The translations under genes and the position numbers were made by a program. From UBA11891 sp003533785 (lineage in GTDB: Bacteria; Bacteroidota; Bacteroidia; Flavobacteriales; Flavobacteriaceae), in assembly GCA_949511625.1 (NCBI GenBank), contig CATFEX010000042.1, forward strand, positions 1 through 39,210: 39,210 bases of DNA, given 5' to 3'. This document shows, piece after piece, positions 8,541 through 17,437 of the stretch. The notes below the pieces were generated by a model, which worked only from the letters and a program-made list of their open reading frames with translations, searched no databases and was not told the DNA's origin. The number at the start of each line of letters is the position of its first letter. Position 1 is the stretch's first letter.

Positions 8541-9371
8541 ATGCCGATTGTTAGCTTAACGACAGATTTTGGAGACAAGGATTATTCGGTTTCTGCCATT
8601 AAAGCCTCTTTGAAAATCGAAATACCAGATGTGCAAATTATCGATATTAGCCACCTGGTGAGCCCCTTCAATCACACCGAGGCAGGGTATATTCTCAAAA
8701 ATGCCTATACCGCTTTTCCAGAAGGGTCCATACATATTTTGGGTGTCGATTCTGAGCGAACTCCGGAAACTTCACACGTAGCAATGCGCCTCAATGGACA
8801 TTATTTTATTGGTGCAGACAATGGAATTTTTTCTTTGATTGCCCAAGGAACTAAACCTGAAAAAATTGTTGAAATTAATATTCATGAAAATCTAGTGAGT
8901 AGTTTTCCAGTACTGGATGTATTCGTAAAGGTTGCTGGACATTTAGCGCGTAAGGGACAATTGGAAATCATTGGTAAACCCCTCAAAACAATTAAGCAAC
9001 TAACAGATATCAAGCCCGTTGTGCCTCCGGAAGGAAATATCATATTAGGCAGCATCATTTATATTGACAATTATGGGAATGTGGTTACAAATATCACCAA
9101 AAATATATTTGAAGAAATTGGCAAGTCAAGAGATTTTGTCATTTTTGCACGTACAGTAAAGTTTCGTAAAATAGTCAATCATTACAGTGAAGCCATTGAT
9201 TTTTCATTACCTGCCAATAAAAGAGAGGAAGATGGAAAAAAATTGGCTTTGTTTAATACTGCAGGGCATTTGGAATTAGCTGTATACAAAAGTAATCCCC
9301 TTACGGTTGGTAGCGCTCACACCCTATTCGGGTTGGATTATCGCGACCCAATAACAATTGAATTTTATTGA
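8541..9371 (+). CDS. SAM hydrolase (SAM hydroxide adenosyltransferase, DUF62)
   Basis: A 276-residue member of the DUF62/fluorinase-like family. Characterised relatives split S-adenosylmethionine with water or hydroxide into adenosine and methionine. The N-terminal domain shows LTTDFGDKDY with its conserved aspartate, DISHLVSPFN and FPEGSIHILGVDSE. The C-terminal domain has the YIDNYGNVVTNI motif that binds the adenine side. The physiological purpose is not settled. It is followed 1 nt later by gldF; this linkage to gldF-gldG-dnaN is, from general knowledge, frequent in flavobacteria. Confidence 0.92.
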   Translation: MPIVSLTTDFGDKDYSVSAIKASLKIEIPDVQIIDISHLVSPFNHTEAGYILKNAYTAFPEGSIHILGVDSERTPETSHVAMRLNGHYFIGADNGIFSLIAQGTKPEKIVEINIHENLVSSFPVLDVFVKVAGHLARKGQLEIIGKPLKTIKQLTDIKPVVPPEGNIILGSIIYIDNYGNVVTNITKNIFEEIGKSRDFVIFARTVKFRKIVNHYSEAIDFSLPANKREEDGKKLALFNTAGHLELAVYKSNPLTVGSAHTLFGLDYRDPITIEFY

Positions 9372-9372
9372 T

Positions 9373-10107
9373 ATGTGGCCCATTTTTATAAAAGAAATTA
9401 AAACTGTTTTTGATGATGTAATTGGCTTTGTTGCAATTGGACTATTTCTTATCATTAATACTCTTTTTTTATGGGTGATTTCCAGTTCCTTCAATATTAT
9501 TCAATCTGGTTTTGCCGATCTCACTTTATTTTTTGAATTAGCGCCTTGGCTTCTTCTTATTGTGATACCTGCTCTGAGTATGCGCAGTTTTTCTGAAGAA
9601 ATAAAAACAGGAACTATAGAGCTTTTATTATCCAAACCTGTTTCCATTGGATCCATCGTATGGGGAAAGTTTTTTGCAATCTTTTTTGTAGGCTTTTTAG
9701 CTGTATTACCTACGCTTAGCTACATTTATTTTGTACATCTTCTCCTCCCTGATGAGACAAATCTTGATAAGGGTATGCTCCTGGGAGGATATATCGGTTT
9801 GTTATTATTCCTTGCCATGTTTGCTGCCTTGGGAGTTTTCGTCTCTAGTGTAAGCCGCCAACAAACAACAGCCTTTTTAGTGAGTCTATTTTTGGGGTTT
9901 GGACATTTTTACCTTTGGGGGCAACTCGCCAATTCATTGCCTAGTTTCTTTTGGTACAAATGGGTTTCAAACATGGGTATGCAGGCGCATTATACAAGTA
10001 TTAATCGCGGAATCTTATCGACAGGAGATCTTAGCTATTTTATAGGTGGAACAGTGTTTCTCCTTGTTTTGACGCAGTATCGCATTCAAAAGTTACAAGC
10101 CCAATGA
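9373..10107 (+). CDS. gldF: Gliding motility ABC transporter permease GldF
   Basis: A 244-residue inner-membrane permease with about six hydrophobic helices, of the ABC-2 type. With GldA (ATPase) and GldG it forms an ABC transporter that Flavobacterium johnsoniae needs for gliding; the transported substrate is unknown. The motif IVIPALSMRSFSEEIKTGTIELLLSKPVS is characteristic. The start is taken at ATG 9373, giving MWPIFIKE as in GldF proteins, rather than the TTG at 9358. Its end overlaps the gldG start (ATGA). gldA is not in this window, as is usual because it lies elsewhere. Confidence 0.92.
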   Translation: MWPIFIKEIKTVFDDVIGFVAIGLFLIINTLFLWVISSSFNIIQSGFADLTLFFELAPWLLLIVIPALSMRSFSEEIKTGTIELLLSKPVSIGSIVWGKFFAIFFVGFLAVLPTLSYIYFVHLLLPDETNLDKGMLLGGYIGLLLFLAMFAALGVFVSSVSRQQTTAFLVSLFLGFGHFYLWGQLANSLPSFFWYKWVSNMGMQAHYTSINRGILSTGDLSYFIGGTVFLLVLTQYRIQKLQAQ

Positions 10108-11756
10108 AACATCGATCTCATTATTTCCAATTGGGGCTCGTTCTATTTGTAGGCCTTCTAGGATTATTCCTGCCTTACCAATGGGATCTAACCGCTGATC
10201 AACGTTTTACCTTGTCACAACATGCCAAGGAAGAACTAAACAAACTACAAACAAGCTACAAGATTGATGTTTTTTTAGCTGGTAAACTCCCCCCAACCTT
10301 CCAACGGCTCCGTACTGAAGTGGAAACCGTTTTGAATAATATACAGAAGGAAAACGCCAATATATTTGTTGAATACATCGATCCCTTTGACACCGAGGAC
10401 AGTAGAGAGCTTGTGATGCAAGAAATGCAACAATTTGGCCTAATACCAAGGACGGTAGTGAGTGACAACAACCAATCTGTGGATCAGACAGTAGTATTTC
10501 CTTGGGCAATAATCAGTGATGGTAATCAGTCGATTCGTGTATCTCTATGGCAAAAAACTATTGGTGATGAAGTCAGAGATGTATTCTTTCGATCCGTTTC
10601 AGAATTGGAGTTTCAATTTTTGGACGGTTTCAAACAATTGACCTTAAAAGTGAAAAAACCCCTAGCTGTTTTGACTTCACATCGCACCTCAGAGGATATT
10701 CTTCTCTCAGATTTTCTTCAAAGTTTAAAACCGTATTATAAATTGGCTTCTTTTGACTTGAAGGCTTTTCCTGATGATCCAGAGAAAACACTTGAGAACC
10801 TCAATCGGTTTAAATTACTAGTTATTTCGAATCCTGATAGCTCCTTCTCCGCAACAGAAAAATTTATTTTGGACCAATACCAAATGCGAGGGGGGCATAC
10901 GCTATGGACAATCGATGCCCTAGCATTGGATCGTGATAGTTTGTTCAATAAAACTGGCCGAGCCATCACTTTTCCTAAAACATTAAATTTGGAAGATTAT
11001 TTTTTTAAGCAAGGCTTGCGTTTGAATAACGGACTTCTCTCGGATCTGTATTGTGCCCCAATTGTTATGGCGCAAGGAGTTAATGATCAAACGCAATACA
11101 TCCCCTATCCTTGGAGCTACTACCCTATCCCTGCAGCTAGTGAAGGGCATCCTATCAGTAAAGGGGTTGGTAATGTTCTTTACCAATTTACGACTCCAAT
11201 TGACACCTTAAATAATGGATTAAACAAAAGTATTTTGGTTGCTTCGTCTCCATTGAATAAACTTTTAGGAGTTCCTGTTATTGTGGAATTGAAAGAAGCA
11301 ACCATCGCTAAAAATCCTGAAAACTATCAAAGTAAATCCTATCCCTTATCCGTGCTTGTAGAGGGAAATTTTGAGTCTCTTTTTAAAAATCGCATTGCGC
11401 CCATCAAACAAATCGAAAAAATTGATTCTGGGAAATCAAAAACCTTACTCATATCAGATGGTAATTTTGCTGAAAACCAACTAGACAAGGGAAAGCCTCT
11501 TGCCCTTGGTTATGACAAATGGACTAATAATTTTTATCAAAATAAACTCTTGCTGCAAAATGGGGTACATTATTTGATGGGAAACGATACGTGGGTTAAA
11601 ATGAGAACAAGGAATATAGAGATTGCCGTTTTTGATACTCAAAAAACAATTCAAAAAGAGGGGAAAATAAAAATCTTATCTACGGTTGTTCCAACGCTCA
11701 TTCTAATTATTATATTCCTTCTATTTAGAGGGCTTAGGCATCGGCAGCTTCGTTAA
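10104..11756 (+). CDS. gldG: Gliding motility ABC transporter auxiliary protein GldG
   Basis: A 550-residue protein with one N-terminal membrane helix (about 8-24), a large periplasmic region and a second helix near the C-terminus (about 525-542) followed by a basic tail. This is the layout of GldG, partner of GldF and GldA. The opening LTADQRFTLSQ, the DPFD and LISDGNFAEN segments and the length fit the family. It overlaps gldF by 4 nt, so the two are translationally coupled. gldG is followed by dnaN, which has its own promoter. Confidence 0.92.
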   Translation: MKHRSHYFQLGLVLFVGLLGLFLPYQWDLTADQRFTLSQHAKEELNKLQTSYKIDVFLAGKLPPTFQRLRTEVETVLNNIQKENANIFVEYIDPFDTEDSRELVMQEMQQFGLIPRTVVSDNNQSVDQTVVFPWAIISDGNQSIRVSLWQKTIGDEVRDVFFRSVSELEFQFLDGFKQLTLKVKKPLAVLTSHRTSEDILLSDFLQSLKPYYKLASFDLKAFPDDPEKTLENLNRFKLLVISNPDSSFSATEKFILDQYQMRGGHTLWTIDALALDRDSLFNKTGRAITFPKTLNLEDYFFKQGLRLNNGLLSDLYCAPIVMAQGVNDQTQYIPYPWSYYPIPAASEGHPISKGVGNVLYQFTTPIDTLNNGLNKSILVASSPLNKLLGVPVIVELKEATIAKNPENYQSKSYPLSVLVEGNFESLFKNRIAPIKQIEKIDSGKSKTLLISDGNFAENQLDKGKPLALGYDKWTNNFYQNKLLLQNGVHYLMGNDTWVKMRTRNIEIAVFDTQKTIQKEGKIKILSTVVPTLILIIIFLLFRGLRHRQLR

Positions 11757-11778
11757 TAAGTTGGGATAAAATTATTTC

Positions 11779-11806
11779 TTGAAGCCTTTCAATTCCAATA
11801 TATTTG
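11779..11806 (+). promoter_or_regulatory. dnaN: Promoter of dnaN (TTG-N17-TATATTTG)
   Basis: TTG (11779-11781), a 17-nt spacer and TATATTTG (11799-11806) match the Bacteroidota promoter fully. The -7 box ends 14 nt before the dnaN ATG. The site lies in the 64-nt gap after gldG, so dnaN can be expressed apart from the gliding genes. Confidence 0.65.
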
Positions 11807-11820
11807 AGAAAATCTAGCGC

Positions 11821-12939
11821 ATGAAATTTATTGTTTCCAGTTCGGCCCTCTTAAAAGAACTTCAGGTTTTGGGTGGGGTGATTAACAACACCAATACCCT
11901 ACCCATCTTAGACAATATTTTATTTGAAGTCCAGCAGAATCAACTCTTATTGACGGCCTCAGACTTGGAAACAACCCTTTCCACAAAAATTGCTGTAGAA
12001 TCCTTAGACCAGGGTTCTTTAGCGCTTCCGGCTCGCTTGATAATAGATACACTAAAGACTTTCCCCGAACAACCCTTGACTTTTGTTAAAACAGAAGCCA
12101 ATACCATTGAAATCAGTGCTAATAATGGAAAGTATGCTGTGGCTTATGTCCCAGGAGAAGAGTTTCCTAAAGCGGCTCATGTAAGTGATCCTATTCAAAC
12201 TAATATTGTTGGTGATACGCTTGCAGATGCTATCAATACAACTCTTTTTGCATCAGGAAACGACGAACTTCGACCTGTAATGAGTGGCGTTTTTTTTCAA
12301 TTTGATACTGCGGGCTTGACTTTTGTAGCTACCGATGCTCACAAGTTAGTAAAGTATAGACGTACAGACGCGACTGCCCCACAGAGCTCGGAGTTTATTA
12401 TGCCCAAAAAGCCTTTGCAACTTCTCAAGACCGTACTCCAAGGAAGTGAGGAAAATATCACTGTAGAGTTTAACGAAACCAACGCTCAATTTCGATTTGG
12501 CGATACCACCCTAACCTGCCGTTTAGTTGAGGGGAAATACCCAAACTATGAGGCTGTTATTCCAAAAGAAAATCCAAATACATTGGAAATTGACCGCAAT
12601 CTTTTATTGAATTCGGTTCGCCGTGTCAGTATTTTTTCTAATAAAACCACCCACCAAATACGTCTTAAGATAGCTGGGAGTGCCCTCCAAATATCTGCTG
12701 AAGATTATGACTTTAGTAACAAAGCGGAAGAAAGGTTGGAGTGTGATTATCGAGGGGATGATATCCAGATTGGATTCAATTCACGTTTTCTTATCGAGAT
12801 GCTCAATAATCTCCAAGCGGACAGCATTCAACTGGCCATGTCATTACCCAACAGAGCGGGTATACTTACGCCCTTGGACAATACCGAAGAAGGAGAAGAC
12901 ATAACAATGCTAGTGATGCCTGTTATGCTTAATGAATAG
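11821..12939 (+). CDS. dnaN: DNA polymerase III subunit beta (sliding clamp)
   Basis: The ring-shaped clamp that tethers DNA polymerase III to DNA. It has 372 residues, the standard length, with three repeated clamp domains. Recognisable segments are LPILDNILFEV, ALPARLIIDTLK, GEEFPK, RPVMSGVFFQF, ATDAHKLVKY, LVEGKYPNYEAVIP and, at the C-terminus, the MLVMPVML closing strand that forms the partner-binding pocket. It has its own promoter and lies 4 nt from the convergent gene. dnaA is not nearby, as is normal in this group. Confidence 0.97.
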   Translation: MKFIVSSSALLKELQVLGGVINNTNTLPILDNILFEVQQNQLLLTASDLETTLSTKIAVESLDQGSLALPARLIIDTLKTFPEQPLTFVKTEANTIEISANNGKYAVAYVPGEEFPKAAHVSDPIQTNIVGDTLADAINTTLFASGNDELRPVMSGVFFQFDTAGLTFVATDAHKLVKYRRTDATAPQSSEFIMPKKPLQLLKTVLQGSEENITVEFNETNAQFRFGDTTLTCRLVEGKYPNYEAVIPKENPNTLEIDRNLLLNSVRRVSIFSNKTTHQIRLKIAGSALQISAEDYDFSNKAEERLECDYRGDDIQIGFNSRFLIEMLNNLQADSIQLAMSLPNRAGILTPLDNTEEGEDITMLVMPVMLNE

Positions 12940-12943
12940 CAGC

Positions 12944-14194
12944 CTAGACGGATTGAATTGTTTCGGACTGTCGTTGGTAAACCCCACTTTCTAACCGTTC
13001 TCTAATACTTGAAAATGCATCAAGTGTAATAGACACATCTTCTAGGTTGTGAGATGAAGTAGGAATAAGTCGCAACAGGATTAACCCTTTAGGGATTACC
13101 GGATAGACAACTATAGAGCAAAATATACCAAAGTTTTCTCTCAAATCTCGAACCAACACCATAGCTTCCGGGATCGATCCTTTTAAATAAACAGGTGTGA
13201 CACAGCTTTGAGTTGATCCGATATCAAATCCACGCTCGCGAAGACCGGATTGTAAAGCATCGACATTTTCCCATAATTTGTCTTTAATTTCAGGGTTGTT
13301 ACGGAGCATGTCAAGGCGTTTCAACGCGCCTTTTACAAGAACCATTTGCAAAGATTTAGCAAACATTTGTGAACGCATATTGTACTTCAAGAAGTTAATA
13401 ATTTCACGATCTGCAGCAATAAAGGCACCCGTTGAGGCCATGGATTTGGCAAAAGTGGCAAAATATACATCAATATCATCTTGCACTCCTTGTTCTACTC
13501 CTGCGCCTGCTCCATTTTTACCTAAAGTACCGAATCCGTGTGCATCATCAACAAGGAAACGAAAGTTATACTTGCTCTTTAGTGCTGCAATGTCTTTAAG
13601 TCGACCTTGTTCACCACGCATTCCAAAAACGCCTTCAGAAATCACAAGAATACCACCTCCCGTCTGCTCCGCTACTTTGGTAGCTCGGATGAGATTCTTT
13701 TCTAAACTTTCTACATCATTATGCTTATAAGTGAATCGTTTCCCTAGGTGAAGTCTTACTCCGTCTATGATACACGCGTGAGCATCAACATCGTATACAA
13801 TAACATCATTCTTGGAAACTAGGGTGTCGATTGTAGAAAGAATCCCTTGGTATCCAAAGTTCAATAAATAAGCAGATTCCTTTTCTACAAAAGCAGCGAG
13901 TTCGTTTTCCAATTGCTCGTGCAATTGGGTATGTCCCGACATCATTCGGGCACCCATCGGATAAGCCGATCCGTATTCTGCAGCGGCTTGTGCATCGATT
14001 TCACGAACTTCAGGGTGGTTGGCCAACCCGAGATAGTCGTTGACACTCCAGGTGATTACTTCTTTTCCATGGAATTTCATCCGATTGGAAATAGGACCTT
14101 CGAGTTTGGGAAATACAAAATACCCCTCAGCCTGATCCGCCCATTTACCTAGGGGGCCTTTATTATCTAATATTCTATCAAATAAATCTCTCAT
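12944..14194 (-). CDS. Alpha-oxoamine synthase; probable cysteate/serine acyltransferase for sulfono- or sphingolipid base
   Basis: A 416-residue PLP enzyme of the alpha-oxoamine synthase family (serine palmitoyltransferase, KBL, BioF, cysteate acyltransferase). It shows the substrate-entry segment WSVNDYLGLANHP, GSAYPMGARMMSGHT, the cofactor aspartate in LVDDAHGFGTLG and the Schiff-base lysine in TFAKSMASTGAF. These enzymes condense an amino acid with a fatty acyl thioester. In Flavobacteriia a homologue makes the capnine base of sulfonolipids from cysteate; in Bacteroides a homologue uses serine for sphingolipids. The cysteine-synthase-like gene 21 nt upstream, which could make cysteate, favours the capnine route. 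Substrate choice cannot be read from the sequence. Its stop lies 4 nt from dnaN's. Confidence 0.8.
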   Translation of the reverse strand: MRDLFDRILDNKGPLGKWADQAEGYFVFPKLEGPISNRMKFHGKEVITWSVNDYLGLANHPEVREIDAQAAAEYGSAYPMGARMMSGHTQLHEQLENELAAFVEKESAYLLNFGYQGILSTIDTLVSKNDVIVYDVDAHACIIDGVRLHLGKRFTYKHNDVESLEKNLIRATKVAEQTGGGILVISEGVFGMRGEQGRLKDIAALKSKYNFRFLVDDAHGFGTLGKNGAGAGVEQGVQDDIDVYFATFAKSMASTGAFIAADREIINFLKYNMRSQMFAKSLQMVLVKGALKRLDMLRNNPEIKDKLWENVDALQSGLRERGFDIGSTQSCVTPVYLKGSIPEAMVLVRDLRENFGIFCSIVVYPVIPKGLILLRLIPTSSHNLEDVSITLDAFSSIRERLESGVYQRQSETIQSV

Positions 14195-14215
14195 AGTTAT
14201 TGGTTTACATATAAA

Positions 14216-15235
14216 TCACACTTCATTCTCATGGTTGCTGTGAACGGCATCTAAAAAGCCCTGTGCAACCATCCATTCTTCACTGTAAATCTTACTAATA
14301 TATTTGGAGCCATGGTCTGGAAATATTACTACAACACGGCTTTTTTCATCAAAATAATTTTGTTCATTCAATTGTTTTATCGCCTGAAGAGCGGCTCCAG
14401 ATGTGTAGCCCACAAACATCCCCTCTGATTGTGTGATTTCTCGCGCTGCATGAGCACTGTCTTCATCAGTCACTTTTTCGAAGTGATCAATGACTTCAAA
14501 ATCGGTGGCTGTGGGAATTAAGTTTTTTCCTAGGCCTTCAATCCGATAGGGATAGATTTCATCCATATCTAATTCGCCTGTTTCATGATATTTCTTAAGT
14601 ACAGAACCATAGGCGTCCACACCAATAATTTTAATATTTGGGTTTTGCTCTTTCAAGTAGCGTGCTGATCCAGAAATCGTACCTCCTGTTCCACTACTAG
14701 CGACCAAATGGGTAATCCTTCCTTGGGTTTGATTCCAAATTTCCGGTCCAGTAGTGAGATAATGGGCTTCTGTATTGAGGTGATTAAAATATTGATTGAT
14801 ATAGAAAGAATCTTTGATCTCATTATTCAAGCGTTTAGCTACTTGATAATAAGACCTGGGATCGTCAGCTTTCACGTTGGCTGGGCATACATGTACCTTA
14901 GCGCCCATGGAGCGTAACATCTCAATCTTGTCTTTGGAAGATTTTGAAGTTACAGCAAGAATACATTGGTACCCTTTAATTTGACAAACCATTGCCAAAC
15001 TAAACCCTGTGTTTCCAGAAGTCGTTTCTATAACGGTACTTCCAGGCTGAAGATGGCCCAATTTCTCTGCTTGGTCTAGAATATGAATCGCAATTCGATC
15101 CTTATTGGAATGCCCTGGGTTGAAAGCTTCAAATTTGGAGAAATATTGCCCTGGGAATTCCTTGGTTACTTTGTTGAGTCGGATCAGTGGAGTGTTTCCT
15201 ACCAACTCTAAAATCGAATCATGTATGTTCACCAA
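14216..15235 (-). CDS. Cysteine synthase/CBS-family PLP enzyme, candidate cysteate synthase
   Basis: A 339-residue fold-type II PLP enzyme. The lysine that binds PLP lies in NPGHSNKDR; in classical O-acetylserine sulfhydrylases this reads NPGxSVKDR. TSGNTG binds the PLP ring side, SSGTGGTISG the phosphate, and the C-terminal EGLGKNLIPT and GYTSGAA segments match cystathionine beta-synthase-like enzymes. There is no CBS regulatory domain. It is first of a two-gene unit with the alpha-oxoamine synthase 21 nt downstream, which suggests it supplies that enzyme with its amino acid, possibly cysteate from phosphoserine and sulfite. An ordinary cysteine or cystathionine synthase remains possible. 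Confidence 0.8.
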   Translation of the reverse strand: MVNIHDSILELVGNTPLIRLNKVTKEFPGQYFSKFEAFNPGHSNKDRIAIHILDQAEKLGHLQPGSTVIETTSGNTGFSLAMVCQIKGYQCILAVTSKSSKDKIEMLRSMGAKVHVCPANVKADDPRSYYQVAKRLNNEIKDSFYINQYFNHLNTEAHYLTTGPEIWNQTQGRITHLVASSGTGGTISGSARYLKEQNPNIKIIGVDAYGSVLKKYHETGELDMDEIYPYRIEGLGKNLIPTATDFEVIDHFEKVTDEDSAHAAREITQSEGMFVGYTSGAALQAIKQLNEQNYFDEKSRVVVIFPDHGSKYISKIYSEEWMVAQGFLDAVHSNHENEV

Positions 15236-15270
15236 AAGCGTATTTTATTTGGACTACATCGTAAGTTGTG

Positions 15271-15278
15271 CAAATTTA
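15271..15278 (-). promoter_or_regulatory. Possible -7 box for the PLP-enzyme pair (TAAATTTG)
   Basis: The minus-strand octamer TAAATTTG ends 35 nt before the ATG at 15235 in the 60-nt gap after the peptidase gene. No clear -33 TTG/TTTG lies at the right distance. It would let the pair be transcribed independently of the upstream peptidase genes. Confidence 0.35.
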
Positions 15279-15295
15279 CAAAAAAAATGAGTTTT

Positions 15296-17422
15296 TTAGT
15301 CTTCTTCCAGCTGAAGTATAAAACTATACTTCGCAGCCAATTCTTTTAAATAAGTGAAACGCCCTGAGGCCCCTCCATGTCCTGCTTTCATATTGGTTTT
15401 CAAAAATAATAAATTGTCTCCTTTCTTTTTTTCACGAAGAAGTGCGACCCATTTGGCAGGCTCCCAATATTGCACCTGAGAATCGTGATAACCCGTTGTT
15501 ACTAATAAGTTGGGATAGATCTGGGGAGTTACTTGATCATATGGCGAATAAGATTTTATGTAATCATAATATTTTTTTTGATTTGGATCGCCCCATTCAT
15601 CATATTCATAGGTTGTCAAAGGGATCGAGGAGTCGAGCATAGTCGTTACAACATCTACAAAAGGAACTGCTGCAATTACACCATTGTATAATTCGGGTGC
15701 TTGATTAATTACCGCTCCCATTAATAGCCCTCCTGCAGACCCCCCATAGGCATAGAGATGATCTGCCGAAGTATATTTATTGTTTATTAAATGCTGAGAA
15801 CAGTCTACAAAATCATTGAAAGTATTTTTTTTATGCAATAGTTTTCCTGTCTCATACCATTCACGGCCCATATATTCACCTCCCCGAATGTGTGCAATTG
15901 CATATATAAATCCTCGGTCGAGAAGACTCAACCGAGTAGACGAAAAATTAGGATCTATAGTGCTCCCGTAGGATCCGTAAGCATACAATAGTAGTGGTGT
16001 GTCTGCTGAGGGAGTGGTGTTTTTGTGATAGATCAGAGATATGGGAATTTCGACACCATCCCTTGCCGTAGCCCATTGCCGTTTTTCAAGGTAATTCGCT
16101 GGATCAAAAGAAGGGTCCATAACCTCCTGTGTCTTGAGTGTTATTTGTGTTTTTTTCTCCATATCAAACTCATAAACTGAGCTGGGTGTATTCAATGAAT
16201 TATAGACATATCGAAGTTTTTGGGTTTCAAATTGTGGATTATAGCTTACATATGCCGTATAAGTTTCCCCCTCCAATGGCAGTGTAAAGCTTTCTTTGTT
16301 TTCCCAACGATTAATTGTCATTCGTGTTAGACCCTTTTCTCTTTGTGTAAGAACCCAATGATCCTGAAATAATTCTAAATCTTCAATGAGAATGTTTTCT
16401 CGATGCGGCACCCATTCTTCCCAGTGTTCCTTACTTGGCTGTTGAACGGTCGTCTTCATAATTTTAAAATTGGAGGCATTATCCGCATTAGTCGTGATAT
16501 AAAAGTGATCCCCAAAATGAGCGGCTGAATATTCAAGTCCTCCAATGCGTTTTTGAATCACTTTAAATTCTCCCATTGGTTCATTGGCCGGGAGAAACCG
16601 TTGTTCACTTGTAAGTGTGCTGTAGGAAAATATATTGATGTATTTTCGAGACTTTGATAAACCAATTCCCACAGAAAAAGTTGAATCTTTCTCTTCATAT
16701 ACCAAAGCGTCAATCACATTTGGTGCATGGGTGTCATGTCGGAAAACAAATTCAGTACGTAACGTTTCTGGGTCTTTGTGCGTGTAATAGAGGTATTGTC
16801 CAGAGGCATCCCATACACTTCCACCTGTTGTGTTTTCGAGTTCGGTCTGGAGAATTTCTCCTGTCAATAGGTCTTTTACATAAATCTTGTACTGTCGTCG
16901 CGACACTAAATCAAGCCCAAAGGCAACTTTTGTGTTATCTGGACTAATATTTATCCCAGTCAAACGAAAGTAATCCTTCCCCTTGGCCATTTTATTACAA
17001 TCAAATAATAACTCTTCGTGGGCGGTCAGACTGTCTTTCTTTCGAGTATAAACAGGGTATTCCTTCCCTTCTTCGTATCGCGTGATATACCAATAGCCGT
17101 TGAAAAAGTAGGGAACAGATTCATCGTTTTCCTTAATACGTCCTTTCATTTCTTCATACAGATCTTCTTTTAGGACATCTGTATGTACTGTCATTTTATC
17201 ATAGTAAGCATTCTCCCTTTCTAAATAATCGATTACTTCGGGATTGTTTCGCTCTCTAAGCCAATAATAATTATCGACACGAATGTCATTGTGGATTTTG
17301 TGCTGATAGGCAATTTTGTCAACTTCTGGAGGAGATAAATCTTCTGGAGGGGTCATTTTTTTTTTGGATTGGCAGGACATTGCAAATACAATGCCCATAA
17401 TGGATAAAATGTGATTTTTCAT
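15296..17422 (-). CDS. Exported S9A prolyl oligopeptidase / oligopeptidase B-like lipoprotein
   Basis: A 708-residue serine peptidase of family S9. The N-terminal part, from about 70 to 420, is the beta-propeller that limits access to small peptides. The C-terminal alpha/beta-hydrolase domain carries the nucleophile serine in GGSAGG (near 562), the aspartate in TGYHDSQVQYW (near 646) and the histidine in KAGHGGASGRF (near 682); these segments resemble oligopeptidase B (PtrB), which cuts after basic residues. The first 20 residues form a signal with a lipobox-like FAMSC, so the enzyme is probably a periplasmic or membrane lipoprotein rather than cytosolic. It lies 15 nt downstream of another exported peptidase and is probably co-transcribed. 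Confidence 0.9.
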   Translation of the reverse strand: MKNHILSIMGIVFAMSCQSKKKMTPPEDLSPPEVDKIAYQHKIHNDIRVDNYYWLRERNNPEVIDYLERENAYYDKMTVHTDVLKEDLYEEMKGRIKENDESVPYFFNGYWYITRYEEGKEYPVYTRKKDSLTAHEELLFDCNKMAKGKDYFRLTGINISPDNTKVAFGLDLVSRRQYKIYVKDLLTGEILQTELENTTGGSVWDASGQYLYYTHKDPETLRTEFVFRHDTHAPNVIDALVYEEKDSTFSVGIGLSKSRKYINIFSYSTLTSEQRFLPANEPMGEFKVIQKRIGGLEYSAAHFGDHFYITTNADNASNFKIMKTTVQQPSKEHWEEWVPHRENILIEDLELFQDHWVLTQREKGLTRMTINRWENKESFTLPLEGETYTAYVSYNPQFETQKLRYVYNSLNTPSSVYEFDMEKKTQITLKTQEVMDPSFDPANYLEKRQWATARDGVEIPISLIYHKNTTPSADTPLLLYAYGSYGSTIDPNFSSTRLSLLDRGFIYAIAHIRGGEYMGREWYETGKLLHKKNTFNDFVDCSQHLINNKYTSADHLYAYGGSAGGLLMGAVINQAPELYNGVIAAVPFVDVVTTMLDSSIPLTTYEYDEWGDPNQKKYYDYIKSYSPYDQVTPQIYPNLLVTTGYHDSQVQYWEPAKWVALLREKKKGDNLLFLKTNMKAGHGGASGRFTYLKELAAKYSFILQLEED

Positions 17423-17437
17423 GGTAGAACAGTTGGG

